A DNA stretch of 64,000 nt. Source: Mesorhizobium liriopis (GTDB taxonomy: Bacteria; Pseudomonadota; Alphaproteobacteria; Rhizobiales; Rhizobiaceae). Within the stretch, counting starts at the first letter, position 1; every line of letters begins with the position of its first letter. The position numbers were made by a program, and so were the translations under genes. The notes beneath the pieces were generated by a model that was given only the letters and a program-made list of their open reading frames with translations, was not told the origin of the DNA and ran no database searches. Below are positions 8,893 to 18,214 of the stretch, one piece after another. Location of the stretch: positions 62,001-126,000 of the forward strand of contig NZ_JAMXQS010000004.1 in NCBI RefSeq assembly GCF_024053505.1, given 5' to 3'.

Positions 8893-10575
8893 TTGCCCGA
8901 CGCGCCACTGACCCGCAACGCCGAACTGATCGTCCACAACGCCCGCGTACTGACGATGGACGGGGAAAATCCAAGGGCCGAGGCGGTCGCGATTCGGGAT
9001 GGACAGATCGCGCTGGTCGGCGGCGATGCCGATGTGCTCGCCCATCGCGGGCCGGAAACGCGGGTGATCGACGCGCATGGCGCGACCGTGCTGCCCGGCT
9101 TCATCGAAGCGCACATGCACCTGTTCAGCGGGGCGGCCGAGCTCGATCAATTGCAGCTGATGGGCGTCCATGGCTTCGAGGTGCTGCAGAAGGCCGTGCG
9201 CGACTATGCGGCCACCAAGCCCGACGCCAAGCTTCTGCAGGCGCAGGGGGCGGATTACACGATCCTTTCGGCCGATGAACGCGTCACGCGCCACCATCTC
9301 GACCGCATCATCCCCGATCGCCCCTTCGCCATGAGCGCGCCGGATCATCATACGATGTGGGCCAACACGGCGGCACTTGAAGCGTCGGGGCTGCTGCATG
9401 GGCGCGAGGTCGGGCCCGGCAACGAAGTCGTCATGGGAGCTGACGGTCTGGCCGAGGGCGAGTTGCGCGAGGGTGAGGCCTTCGGCCCGATCCTTGAATT
9501 CGCGGGCGAGACGCGGGCGCGGCTGGGTCTGTCCACCGGTGGCGAACCCGATCCCGCACCGAGCGAAACCGAGCGCGCCCATGACCGTGAGACCTTGAAG
9601 CGTGGCCTCGAATGGTGCGCGCAGCACGGCATCACATCGCTTCAGAACATGGATGGCAACCTCTACACGCTGGAACTCCTCCGCGAGATCGAAGAGGCGG
9701 GCGATCTCACGGTTCGTGTGCAGGTGCCGTTCCATTTCAAGAACTTCATGCAGCTCGACGCGCTCGAAAAAGCCTCGCGCATGAAGGACCGCTATGCGGG
9801 CGAGTGGTTGAAATCGGGCATCGTCAAGGTGTTCTACGATGGCGTGCTCGACTCATGGACGGCCGTGATGACCGAACCTTACGCCGACCGTCCGGACTGG
9901 GTTGGAGAGCCACTGTTTTCGCCCGAAAAGTTCAAGGCGCTGGCGGTGGAGATCGACCGGCGCGGGCTTCAGATCGCGGTCCATGCCATCGGCGACGGTG
10001 CGGTTCACGCTGTGCTCGACGGTTACGAGGCGGCGCGGGAGAAGAACGGCGCGCGCGACAGCCGTCACCGCATCGAGCATATCGAAGTTGTGCTCAAGGA
10101 CGACGTGCCGCGCTTCAGGGAACTCGGCGTGATCGCCTCCATGCAGCCGCCGCATCCGCCGGGCAGCATGGGCTTGCCGCTCGAACCGACCGTATCGCGC
10201 ATCGGCCGCGAGCGCTGGCCGCTGGCCTATGCCTGGCGCACGCTGCTCGATGCCGGCGCCAAGCTCTGCTTCGCCTCCGACTGGCCGGTTTCGCCGATCG
10301 ACCCACTGTCCGGTGTGCAGGCGGCCGTCACGCGCCGGAAGTGGCAGGAGAGCGATCCGGACCAGTCGGTCTCGCTCGCCGAAGCCCTTGAATTCTATAC
10401 GGCGGGCGGGGCCTATGCGGAATTCGCCGAGCATCGGATGGGAAAGATCAGGCGCGGATTCCTCGCCGATCTCGTGATCCTCGACGGCGACCTTGAGTCG
10501 GCGGAGCCGGAGGCCATCGCTTCGGTGCGCCCGCGCCTGACGATCTGCGGCGGGCGTATCACTTTCGGCGGATGA
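8893..10575 (+). CDS. YtcJ-like metal-dependent amidohydrolase (amidohydrolase 3)
   Basis: Cytoplasmic amidohydrolase-superfamily enzyme of 560 aa. The metal-binding HxH is visible in FIEAHMHLFSG. Later ligands appear in VHAIGD, HRIEHIEV and the CFASDWPVSPIDP loop with the catalytic aspartate. The start is set at TTG 8893, six bases after AGGAG; ATG 8788 is possible but would add an unconserved stretch and cross the divergent promoter gap. The substrate of this family (NfdA/YtcJ type) is an N-substituted amide or formamide, here unknown. It is divergent from the polyamine deacetylase and 99 bases before the importer genes. Confidence 0.87.
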   Translation: MPDAPLTRNAELIVHNARVLTMDGENPRAEAVAIRDGQIALVGGDADVLAHRGPETRVIDAHGATVLPGFIEAHMHLFSGAAELDQLQLMGVHGFEVLQKAVRDYAATKPDAKLLQAQGADYTILSADERVTRHHLDRIIPDRPFAMSAPDHHTMWANTAALEASGLLHGREVGPGNEVVMGADGLAEGELREGEAFGPILEFAGETRARLGLSTGGEPDPAPSETERAHDRETLKRGLEWCAQHGITSLQNMDGNLYTLELLREIEEAGDLTVRVQVPFHFKNFMQLDALEKASRMKDRYAGEWLKSGIVKVFYDGVLDSWTAVMTEPYADRPDWVGEPLFSPEKFKALAVEIDRRGLQIAVHAIGDGAVHAVLDGYEAAREKNGARDSRHRIEHIEVVLKDDVPRFRELGVIASMQPPHPPGSMGLPLEPTVSRIGRERWPLAYAWRTLLDAGAKLCFASDWPVSPIDPLSGVQAAVTRRKWQESDPDQSVSLAEALEFYTAGGAYAEFAEHRMGKIRRGFLADLVILDGDLESAEPEAIASVRPRLTICGGRITFGG

Positions 10576-10674
10576 CGCTGCCACGCAACCGAATGCCCGT
10601 TGCCAAGTGCTGCGGGCTGTGATGACAATCAGCGTAGCCGCCAGAAAGAGCGGGACGTCTTCAGCGGGGTAATC

Positions 10675-11769
10675 GTGCCGGAAAAACCGGATCGGAATGC
10701 CATCGAAGTTCGTGGCGTGAGCAAGCGCTTCGGCATCGGTGAAAATGCTTTCAAGGCGCTCGACAATGTCTCGGTGACGATCCGGGAGAACGAGTTCTTC
10801 ACCCTTCTCGGACCCTCGGGCTGCGGCAAGACCACGCTTCTGCGGTTGATCGCGGGCTTCGACTTCCCCACCGAAGGGCAGATCATGCTCCACGGTCAGG
10901 ACATTGCGCCGCTGCCGCCTTTCAAGCGGCCGGTCAACACCGTGTTCCAGTCCTACGCGCTTTTCCCGCACATGACGGTCGGCCAGAATATCGGCTTCGG
11001 GCTCGAAATGCTGGGCAAGCCGAAGGCCGAAGTGAAAGCGCGCGTCGACCAGATGCTCAGGCTCGTCCGCATGGAGGCGCTCAAGGACCGGCGCACGAGC
11101 CAGATCTCGGGCGGTCAGCAACAGCGCGTGGCGCTCGCCCGTGCACTGGCGCCTTCGCCCAAGGTGCTTCTACTCGATGAGCCACTGTCCGCGCTCGATT
11201 ACAAGCTGCGCAAGGAGATGCAGAGCGAACTCAAGCGGCTGCAGACCGAGACGGGCATCACCTTCATCTTCGTGACCCACGACCAGGAAGAAGCTCTGAC
11301 CATGAGCGACCGCATCGCGGTCATGTCGGCGGGCAAGATCCTGCAGGTCGGTGCGCCGTGGGAGATCTACGACCGCCCGGCAGACCGCTTCGTGGCGGAT
11401 TTCATCGGCGAAACCAACTTTCTGCCCGGCACGTTGGGCGCCATCGAGAACGGTCGCACCACGGTCACACTGTCGTCTGGTGCCATGCTCCCCGCCACGC
11501 TCGCCGAAGGTTATGTGCCGAACGGCCCGGCAACCATCGTGGTGCGTCCCGAACATGCGCGCGCCATTCGCGAAGGCGGGGATCTGCGGGGGCAGGTCGA
11601 GAACATCGTTTATTTCGGAACGGACACGCACATTCATGTGCGACTGGACGACAGGAACCTCTTCACCGTACGCCAGCAGAACAGCCGCAGCCGCGATTGT
11701 GGTTTCGTGGTCGGCGATGCGGTCGGTGTCGCCATCGCGCCGGACGGTGCGCAGGTGTTGAAAGACTGA
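10675..11769 (+). CDS. potA: Spermidine/putrescine-type ABC ATPase, PotA-like
   Basis: Cytoplasmic ATPase of the polyamine-type importer running to 15632. Walker A GPSGCGKT is at residues 46-53, signature ISGGQQQR at 144-151, and Walker B LLLLDEP about 15 residues later. [14 protein letters not shown] carries the switch histidine. A TOBE domain with the PotA-like [14 protein letters not shown] segment fills the C-terminus. GTG 10675 is chosen as start with AGCGGGG just upstream; an in-frame ATG at 10600 would prepend a 25-residue tail without conservation. It overlaps the next start by one base (TGATG). Confidence 0.87.
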   Translation: MPEKPDRNAIEVRGVSKRFGIGENAFKALDNVSVTIRENEFFTLLGPSGCGKTTLLRLIAGFDFPTEGQIMLHGQDIAPLPPFKRPVNTVFQSYALFPHMTVGQNIGFGLEMLGKPKAEVKARVDQMLRLVRMEALKDRRTSQISGGQQQRVALARALAPSPKVLLLDEPLSALDYKLRKEMQSELKRLQTETGITFIFVTHDQEEALTMSDRIAVMSAGKILQVGAPWEIYDRPADRFVADFIGETNFLPGTLGAIENGRTTVTLSSGAMLPATLAEGYVPNGPATIVVRPEHARAIREGGDLRGQVENIVYFGTDTHIHVRLDDRNLFTVRQQNSRSRDCGFVVGDAVGVAIAPDGAQVLKD

Positions 11770-12689
11770 TGTCCGCCGCGTCTGAAGCCGAAACCCGGTT
11801 CGAGCGCGAGGACACGCGGCGCCGCTGGCTGCTTTCCACGCCGGCACTTCTGATCATCCTTGTCGCTGCGGTCGGCCCGCTCCTGGTCGTGCTGCTCTAC
11901 TCCTTCCTGGCGCCCGGCTCCTATGGCGACGTGCGCTGGCAGTTTTCATCGGATGCGTGGTTCAACGTCTTTCTCGAACGCGACATCTTCGACGATACGC
12001 TCGCCCCCGCCTGGGCGCATTTGTCGATCTTCTGGCGCTCGATGAAGCTCGCCTTCATCACCACGCTCCTGACGCTCGTCTTCGGCTTTCCCACCGCCTA
12101 CTTCATCGCGACGCGAGACGAGCGAACGCGCGAGATCTGGCTGTTTCTGATCACCATTCCGTTCTGGACCAATCTGCTCATCCGCACCTTTGCCCTTCAG
12201 GAGGTGATCCGGCAGGAAGGGCTCTTGAACACGCTGCTCCTCAAGCTCGGGCTGATCTCCCAGCCGATCCCGATGCTCTTCACCGATTTCGCGATCGGGC
12301 TCGGCATGACCTATGTCTACCTGCCGCTGATGGTGCTGCCACTCTATGCTTCCATGGAGCGCATCGATTTTCGTATCGTGGAAGCCGGCTACGACCTTTA
12401 TGCGTCCCGCTTCGGTGTGCTGCGGCGGATCATCGTTCCGCTGGTGAAGCCCGGCATCATCGCGGGCTCGATCCTCGTTTTCATCCCGTCGCTCGGCGCC
12501 TATGTCACGCCGCGCGTGCTGGGTGGCGGCAAGTCCATGATGCTCGGCAATCTGATCGAATTGCAGTTCGGGCAGGGACGAAACTGGCCCTTGGGCGCAG
12601 CGCTTTCCATCGCGCTGATGGCCATCGTCATGATCGCGCTGCTCTTCTACGTGCGCAATGCCAGCCGGGGAGGGCCGACACATGGCTAG
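11769..12689 (+). CDS. potB: Polyamine-type ABC permease, PotB-like
   Basis: Inner-membrane permease, 306 aa, with a charged N-terminal tail (EREDTRRRW), a first helix at about 21-45, and a periplasmic loop before the five-helix transport domain. The EAA loop is IVEAGYDLYASRFGVLRRI at about residues 203-221. Starts at ATG 11769, overlapping the ATPase stop; the longer frame upstream is antisense to nothing and only re-reads the ATPase. Its stop lies inside the next permease. Confidence 0.87.
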   Translation: MSAASEAETRFEREDTRRRWLLSTPALLIILVAAVGPLLVVLLYSFLAPGSYGDVRWQFSSDAWFNVFLERDIFDDTLAPAWAHLSIFWRSMKLAFITTLLTLVFGFPTAYFIATRDERTREIWLFLITIPFWTNLLIRTFALQEVIRQEGLLNTLLLKLGLISQPIPMLFTDFAIGLGMTYVYLPLMVLPLYASMERIDFRIVEAGYDLYASRFGVLRRIIVPLVKPGIIAGSILVFIPSLGAYVTPRVLGGGKSMMLGNLIELQFGQGRNWPLGAALSIALMAIVMIALLFYVRNASRGGPTHG

Positions 12690-13485
12690 GAGCTTCAGCG
12701 TTCGCGCCCAGCCCGGCTTCACCACGGTTGCGCTGATCTGCTTCTTTCTGCTCTACCTGCCGATCGCGACACTGGTGGTCTATGCCTTCAACGCGGGCAC
12801 TTCCATTGCCATCTGGGAAGGCTTTTCGCTGCGCTGGTTCCATCAGGCCTGGAACAACAGTCAGGTGATCGATGCTTCCATCCGCTCGGTGCAGATCGCG
12901 ACCGCAGCAGCCATCCTCGCCACCATCTGCGCGACCATGGCAGCACTCGCCACAACCCGCACACGCGCCTATCGCGGCTTGACCGCGAAATATGCCTTCA
13001 TCAACGCGCCTTTGATGGTGCCCGAAATCGTGACGGCTGTCGCACTTCTGATCGTGTTCTCGCGCGTGAAGATCGCGACAGGCTATTCGGGCCTCGGCTA
13101 CCTCATCCTGGCGCACACGGCCTTCTGCATTCCGTTCGCCTATCTGCCGATCCGCGCCCGGCTGGAGGCCATGGATCTAAGCTTGGAAACTGCTGCCGCC
13201 GACCTCTACGCCACGCGCTGGCAGGCTTTCAGGCGGGTGACGCTGCCGCTGCTCTGGCCCGGTATCCTCGCCGGGCTCATGCTCGCTTTCGTCATCAGCC
13301 TCGACGACGTGGTCATCACCGAATTCGTGAAATCCGGCGGGCAGGATACCTTGCCGACCTACATGCTCGGCCAGCTTCGCCGCGTCGTCACACCAGAGAT
13401 GAACGCGATCTCCACCGTGTTTCTGGCGATCTCCATCCTGATCGTCACGGTGTTCTTCTTCATCAGCCGCAAACGAGACGTCTAA
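12682..13485 (+). CDS. potC: Polyamine-type ABC permease, PotC-like
   Basis: Second inner-membrane permease of the importer, 267 aa, about six helices. ATG 12682 follows GGGGAGGG by a few bases and overlaps the PotB stop by 8 bases. The PotC-typical LSLETAAADLYATRWQAFRR coupling loop is at about residues 168-187, and VISLDDVVITEFV, a hallmark of the PotC/PotI branch, follows at about 211-223. This motif is the best sequence evidence in the set that the importer handles a polyamine-like cation. Confidence 0.88.
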   Translation: MARSFSVRAQPGFTTVALICFFLLYLPIATLVVYAFNAGTSIAIWEGFSLRWFHQAWNNSQVIDASIRSVQIATAAAILATICATMAALATTRTRAYRGLTAKYAFINAPLMVPEIVTAVALLIVFSRVKIATGYSGLGYLILAHTAFCIPFAYLPIRARLEAMDLSLETAAADLYATRWQAFRRVTLPLLWPGILAGLMLAFVISLDDVVITEFVKSGGQDTLPTYMLGQLRRVVTPEMNAISTVFLAISILIVTVFFFISRKRDV

Positions 13486-13499
13486 GGGGTTCAATCATC

Positions 13500-14534
13500 A
13501 TGCAGTGGAAACAAACAGTTCTGGGCTTGGGCCTCGCCCTTGCTGGCTCCACCGGGCTCGCGCATGCCGAGGGTGAGCTCAACATCTACAACTGGGGCAA
13601 TTACACCAGCGCCGAACTCATCAAGAAGTTCGAGGACACCTACAAGGTCAAGGTGACCATCACGGATTACGACTCGAACGACACCGCACTTGCCAAGGTG
13701 CGCCAGGGCGGCCACGGCTTCGACATCGTGGTGCCCTCCGGCGCAAGCCTGCCGGCCTGGATCAATGACGGCCTGCTGCTCGAAACGCGGCCGGATCAGA
13801 TGGAGAACTTCAAGAACATGGACCCGCAATGGGTCGATGTGCCCTTCGATCCGGGCCGCCACTACACCGTGCCCTGGCAGTGGGGCACCACCGGCATGAC
13901 CGTGAACAGCAGCGTCTACAAGGGCGATCCGAACACCTCGGCGATCTTCCTCGATCCGCCGGCCGAGCTCGTCGGCAAGATCAACGTCCTGCCCGAACTC
14001 ACCGACATCATGCCGCTCGCCATCATGTATTTCGGCGGCGAGCAGTGCACGAGCGACAAGGAACTGCTGCGCAAGGTTCGCGACAAGCTGGTCGAGGCCA
14101 AGCCGAAATGGGCCTCGATCGACTACGGCAATGTCGAGAAATACGCCAAGGGCGACGCCGCCGCGGGCACCAACTACAACGGCGCATCCTTCCGCGCGCG
14201 TCTTCTCAACAAGGACATCGTCTACGGCTATCCAAAGGAAGGCTATCCGGTCTGGATGGACAATGTGGCTGTCCTGAAGGACGCCAAGAACGTCGAAAAC
14301 GCCAAGCTCTTCCAGAACTTCATCATGGACCCGCAGAACGCCGCCATGATCTCGGCCTTCGCGCGCTATGCCAACGGCATCAAGGGCTCCGAGCAGTATC
14401 TGCCCGAGGACATGAAGACCGCGCCCGAGATCAACGTGCCGGCCGAGTTCAAGGCTGCCGGCAAGTTCAATGTGACCTGTCCGGCGGAGGCGCAGGCGCT
14501 CTATACGAGGATATGGACCGAGATCCAGAAGTAA
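13500..14534 (+). CDS. potF: Polyamine-type periplasmic binding protein, first copy
   Basis: PotD/PotF-family solute receptor, 344 aa, with a signal peptide ending in LAHA before EGELNIYNW. The family hallmarks NWGNYTS and DYDSNDTALAKVRQGGHGFD are present. It is one of two tandem paralogues; by eye the pair agree at a little over half of positions. The pocket-lining stretches differ: this copy has VPSGASLPAW and PWQWGTTG. A hairpin with T-run lies just after the stop, which may lower expression of the second copy relative to this one. Confidence 0.9.
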   Translation: MQWKQTVLGLGLALAGSTGLAHAEGELNIYNWGNYTSAELIKKFEDTYKVKVTITDYDSNDTALAKVRQGGHGFDIVVPSGASLPAWINDGLLLETRPDQMENFKNMDPQWVDVPFDPGRHYTVPWQWGTTGMTVNSSVYKGDPNTSAIFLDPPAELVGKINVLPELTDIMPLAIMYFGGEQCTSDKELLRKVRDKLVEAKPKWASIDYGNVEKYAKGDAAAGTNYNGASFRARLLNKDIVYGYPKEGYPVWMDNVAVLKDAKNVENAKLFQNFIMDPQNAAMISAFARYANGIKGSEQYLPEDMKTAPEINVPAEFKAAGKFNVTCPAEAQALYTRIWTEIQK

Positions 14535-14542
14535 GCCGACAA

Positions 14543-14572
14543 GGGCCGCGCGGGAAACCGGGCGGCCCTTTT
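14543..14572 (+). terminator. Hairpin with short T-run between the two binding-protein genes
   Basis: A GC-rich stem (GGGCCG pairing with CGGCCC, extended inward to a GAAA-like loop) spans 14543-14568 and is followed by four T residues. It lies between two tandem genes read in the same direction, so it probably acts as a partial terminator or an mRNA-stabilising 3' end for the first binding protein. Confidence 0.6.
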
Positions 14573-14594
14573 CACATCAAAAGAAGAGGGGAAC

Positions 14595-15632
14595 ATGATG
14601 AACTGGAAAGGCAAGCTGGCCGCGCTCGGGCTGGCACTCGCCGCCTCGACCGGCATGGCTCATGCGGAAGGCGTGCTCAACATCTTCAACTGGGGCAACT
14701 ATACGAGCCCCGAGATGATCAAGAAGTTCGAGGACACCTATAAGGTCAAAGTCTCGATCACCGACTACGATTCCAACGACACCGCGCTCGCCAAGATTCG
14801 TCAGGGCGGCCATGGGTTCGACATCGCCATGCCGTCGCAGAACTACATCCCGATCTGGATCGAGGAGGGATTGGTTCAGGAGATCGACGCCGCGCAGATG
14901 GAGAACGGCAAGAATATCGCCGAGGAATGGAAGAACCCGCCCTTCGACCCGGGTCGCAAATATTCCGTGCCATGGGCGCTGGGCACGGTCGGCGTGGTCG
15001 TCAACACGGACGCTTACAAGGGGCCTGCCGACAGCTGGGCGGCAGTGTTCGATCCGCCGGAGGAACTCAAGGGCAAGATCAATATCGTGCCCGAGATGAA
15101 CGACGTGATCTATGCCGCGACCAAATATCATGGCGGCAAGATCTGCGAGAGCGACAAGGACGTTCTGCGCAAGGTGCGCGACACGCTGCTGAAGGCAAAG
15201 CCCTACTGGGTCGCCATGGAATACAGCACGATCGAGAAGATGGTCGCCGGCGACTTCAAGGCAACGAGCGACTGGAACGGCTCCGCCCTCCGGCAGCGGC
15301 TGCGAAATCCCGCCATCCATTACTTCTACCCCAAGGAGGGCGTGCTGGTCTGGAGCGACAACATCGTGCTCCTCAAGGACGCGAAGAATGTCGAGAACGC
15401 CAAGCTCTTCATGAACTTCATGATGGACCCAGAGAATGCCGCGATGAACTCGGCCTTTCATCGCTATGCGAACGGCATCGCCGGCTCGGAGGCCTTCATG
15501 CCGGCCGACATGAAGGATGCGCCGGAAATCAACGTGCCGGCGGATGTCATGGCGAAGTCGGACTTTTCCGTTGCGTGCCCGCAGGAGGTGCAGGAACTCT
15601 ACACCCGCATCTGGACCGAAGTGCAGAAATAG
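14595..15632 (+). CDS. Polyamine-type periplasmic binding protein, second copy
   Basis: Paralogue of the preceding gene, 345 aa, signal peptide ending in MAHA before EGVLNIFNW. It keeps NWGNYTS and DYDSNDTALAKIRQGGHGFD but replaces the pocket region by MPSQNYIPIW and PWALGTVG, so it probably prefers another ligand. GAGGGGAAC precedes the ATG at 14595. Both receptors would serve the single PotB-PotC membrane pair. The C-terminal strands and LYTRIWTE end are nearly identical to the first copy, which fits a gene duplication. Confidence 0.9.
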   Translation: MMNWKGKLAALGLALAASTGMAHAEGVLNIFNWGNYTSPEMIKKFEDTYKVKVSITDYDSNDTALAKIRQGGHGFDIAMPSQNYIPIWIEEGLVQEIDAAQMENGKNIAEEWKNPPFDPGRKYSVPWALGTVGVVVNTDAYKGPADSWAAVFDPPEELKGKINIVPEMNDVIYAATKYHGGKICESDKDVLRKVRDTLLKAKPYWVAMEYSTIEKMVAGDFKATSDWNGSALRQRLRNPAIHYFYPKEGVLVWSDNIVLLKDAKNVENAKLFMNFMMDPENAAMNSAFHRYANGIAGSEAFMPADMKDAPEINVPADVMAKSDFSVACPQEVQELYTRIWTEVQK

Positions 15633-15654
15633 CGGGTTCGCCACTTTTCCGTCA

Positions 15655-15680
15655 GGCGGTCGTGCCAAAGCGCGGCCGCC
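15655..15680 (+). terminator. Weak hairpin after the second binding protein
   Basis: GGCGGTC pairs with GGCCGCC across a 12-base loop in the 67-base gap before the serine hydrolase. Only a short T-stretch follows at 15686-15689. It may be an attenuator or stabiliser rather than a full terminator. Confidence 0.35.
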
Positions 15681-15699
15681 TCGCATTTTGGAGAGTTCG

Positions 15700-16878
15700 A
15701 TGACCGAGACCACCGCGTTCGAAACCCGCTTCGGCTTCAAGCGCTCCGATGTGACGCTCGCCAACTGGCGGCTCGCGCCGTTCAACCAGTGGTCGTTCCA
15801 GAACGTGCGCGAACTGGTCCCGAGTGCGGGTATCGCGTCTTCGTCCGCGACCGAAACACTGCCGACGCTCGGTGCGCTCGCTGAGACGACATTCGATCTC
15901 AACGGCATGGAGATCGGCATGGAGCGCTTCCTGCAGGCGGCCGAGACGGACATTCTGCTGGTCTTGAAGGAAGGCAAACCTCTCATCGGCTGGCAGGCAC
16001 CCCATGCCGATGCGGGTCGCCCGCATCTGGTCTTCTCGATCTCCAAATCCATTACCGCGCTGATAGCCGGCATCCTGAACAGCCAGGGCGTGCTGGATTT
16101 CGAGGCGCCGCTCGTTTCCATCCTGCCGGAAGCGGAGGGATCGGCCTATGGCACCGCCACGCTGCGTCAGCTTCTCGACATGCGCCTCAGCCTCGATTTC
16201 GAGGAGGCCTATACCGATCCCTCCGGCGGCTTCGCCCGCTATCGCCGTGCGACCTTGTGGAATCCGCTCGGCGGCGAGGAGCCTCAGTCGCTGCACGATT
16301 TCCTGATGTCCATCAAAAAGGGCGACGATGAGCACGGCGGACCGCTGCGCTATCGCTCGCCCAATTCCGATCTGCTCGGCATCGTGATCGAGCGCGCCAT
16401 CGGGCGCCGTTTTTCCGAGCTTGCCGCCGAACTCTTGTGGCAGCCCATCGGTGCCACGGGGGAGGCCTATGTGACGGTCGATGCCGAGGGCTCGCCGCGC
16501 ACGGCAGGCGGCATCCTGACGACGGCGCATGATCTGGCACGCATCGGCGAGATGATGCGGCAGGGTGGTGCTGCGGGCTCGCGGCAGGTCGTGCCGGAAA
16601 CTTTCGTGCGCGATACGCTTGAGAACGGCGACAAGGAGGCCTGGAAGAATGGCGACTTCGCCGATCTGTTCGCGGAGGGCAGCTATCGCAACAAGTGGTA
16701 TGCGTCAGGCGAGGAGAGCGGCGCCTTCGCGGCCATCGGCATTCATGGTCAGTGGCTTTTCGTCGATCCCTCGCGGGCCGTGACGATCGTCAAATTCTCG
16801 TCGCAGGCCGACCCGAACAATGAACGCGTCGACCAGCTCAATCTTTTCTTCTTCCGCCAGCTCGCTGCCATGGTTTGA
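15700..16878 (+). CDS. Beta-lactamase-fold serine hydrolase (392 aa)
   Basis: Serine hydrolase of the class C beta-lactamase/esterase/DD-peptidase group. The nucleophile motif SxxK is visible as SISKS following RPHLVF at about residue 112, and a YxN-like motif as YRSPNSD near 217-223. No signal peptide is seen, so a cytoplasmic amidase or esterase is more likely than a true beta-lactamase. GGAGAG lies 6 bases before ATG 15700; the longer frame re-reads the binding protein. Position at the end of the Pot-type operon suggests that it hydrolyses an amide or ester of the imported compound; related 6-aminohexanoate-dimer hydrolases act on linear amides. Confidence 0.82.
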   Translation: MTETTAFETRFGFKRSDVTLANWRLAPFNQWSFQNVRELVPSAGIASSSATETLPTLGALAETTFDLNGMEIGMERFLQAAETDILLVLKEGKPLIGWQAPHADAGRPHLVFSISKSITALIAGILNSQGVLDFEAPLVSILPEAEGSAYGTATLRQLLDMRLSLDFEEAYTDPSGGFARYRRATLWNPLGGEEPQSLHDFLMSIKKGDDEHGGPLRYRSPNSDLLGIVIERAIGRRFSELAAELLWQPIGATGEAYVTVDAEGSPRTAGGILTTAHDLARIGEMMRQGGAAGSRQVVPETFVRDTLENGDKEAWKNGDFADLFAEGSYRNKWYASGEESGAFAAIGIHGQWLFVDPSRAVTIVKFSSQADPNNERVDQLNLFFFRQLAAMV

Positions 16879-17003
16879 CCGTTTTCAGCGGTTGGAAATT
16901 CATTCGTCGAACCGAGGGAACCGGTGGCCATTCGGACCATTGGAAGGCACGTTCGGGGACGAGGAGACCGGCCTTGCGGGCCGGAGTGGAAAGGCGAGGG
17001 CAG

Positions 17004-17183
17004 ATGCTGCGATTCGATGTCGCGATGCAGGCCATACGGAACCGCCTGAAGGCGGCCGAAGCAGCTGAAAAACAGAAGAAGGCGCCGCCCGGTCGTGATG
17101 GGGGCGGGGTGTTGATCCCGTTTCCGATCGAGAAGCGCCAGGCCCTGGCCGGAGGGCCATCACCGAAGCGATCATCCCGCTAG
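17004..17183 (+). CDS. Small basic hypothetical protein (59 aa)
   Basis: Short frame in the 307-base gap between the serine hydrolase and cobT, starting at ATG 17004 after the purine-rich AAGGCGAGGG. The product is charged, with a helical stretch RLKAAEAAEKQKK and a short GVLIPFPIEKR segment that looks protein-like. The frame stays open from 16875, overlapping the hydrolase stop. No family is recognised and no function is assigned; it is convergent with cobT, 2 bases from its stop. Confidence 0.4.
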   Translation: MLRFDVAMQAIRNRLKAAEAAEKQKKAPPGRDGGGVLIPFPIEKRQALAGGPSPKRSSR

Positions 17184-17185
17184 TT

Positions 17186-18196
17186 CTACTTCTCCGAAAC
17201 GCCGGCTTCCGCGAAGCTCGCCATGCCGTCGTGGCAGGCGAGCGCGCTTCGGAGCAGGCCGACCGCGAGACACGCGCCAGAGGCCTCGCCCAAGCGCATC
17301 TGGAAGTCGAGCAGCGGCTTGAGGTCGAGCGCGTCGAGCAGGCGGCGATGGCCGGCTTCGGCGGATGCGTGAGCAGCCTTTGCGTGGGCGAGACCGTTCG
17401 GCGCGAGTTGGGCGAGCGGCGCGCAGGCGGCGGTGGAGACGAACCCGTCGAGCAAGACGGGGATGTTGTTGCGCCGCGCCTGAAGCGATGCACCGAACAT
17501 CGCCGCCAGTTCGCGCCCGCCGAGACTGGCCAGAACCATTAAAGGGTCGCCAAGAATGCCGGCATGACGCGCAAGACCATCATCAACAGCGCCTGCCTTG
17601 CGTTGCAGCCCTTCATCGTCGACGCCCGTGCCGCGTCCCACCCATGACGCGCCGTCGCCGCCGAAAAGCGCTGCTGCGACAGCCGCTGCAACAGTGGTGT
17701 TGCCGATGCCCATTTCACCCAGGCAGAGAACCTGCGTATCCGGCTCGACTGCATCCATGCCGGCTGAAACGGCCTGGAGAAATTCGCGCTCGTCCATCGC
17801 GGGTGCGAGGGTGAAATCGGCTGTGGGGCGTTCGACGTCGAGCGGCACCACCTTGAGCGTCGCGCCGACCGAGCGCGCCAGTTGGTTGATGGCCGCGCCC
17901 CCATTGGCGAAGTTCGCCACCATCTGTGCCGTGACTTCGGCTGGAAAGGCCGAAACGCCGCGCGCGGTCACGCCATGCGATCCGGCGAAGACGAGGACGC
18001 TCACCTTGTCCAGTTCCGGCCGCGCCGTTCCCTGCCAGCGCGACAGCCAGATCGCCAGTTCCTCAAGGCGGCCGAGGCTCCCCTGCGGCTTGGTCAGCAT
18101 ATCCTGCCGTGCTCTCGCCTCATGCTCCGCCGCTTCGCTGCCGGCAGGGAGATCGGTGCAAAGAGCACGCAGTTCGGAGAGCGAAGAAACGGACAT
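17186..18196 (-). CDS. cobT: Nicotinate-nucleotide:dimethylbenzimidazole phosphoribosyltransferase
   Basis: Makes alpha-ribazole 5'-phosphate from 5,6-dimethylbenzimidazole and nicotinate mononucleotide for the lower ligand of B12. At 336 aa it has the usual family length. Visible motifs are KPQGSLGRLEELA near residue 36, AGSHGVTARGVSAFP near 71, the glycine-rich GEMGIGNTT and GRGTGVDD loops, and the catalytic glutamate in RLGEASGA near 309. It is the last gene of the minus-strand cob run, 18 bases after cobV. This is the phosphoribosyltransferase, not the unrelated chelatase subunit also named CobT. Confidence 0.93.
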   Translation of the reverse strand: MSVSSLSELRALCTDLPAGSEAAEHEARARQDMLTKPQGSLGRLEELAIWLSRWQGTARPELDKVSVLVFAGSHGVTARGVSAFPAEVTAQMVANFANGGAAINQLARSVGATLKVVPLDVERPTADFTLAPAMDEREFLQAVSAGMDAVEPDTQVLCLGEMGIGNTTVAAAVAAALFGGDGASWVGRGTGVDDEGLQRKAGAVDDGLARHAGILGDPLMVLASLGGRELAAMFGASLQARRNNIPVLLDGFVSTAACAPLAQLAPNGLAHAKAAHASAEAGHRRLLDALDLKPLLDFQMRLGEASGACLAVGLLRSALACHDGMASFAEAGVSEK

Positions 18197-18214
18197 GGGG
18201 CGAACTCCGAGGGT

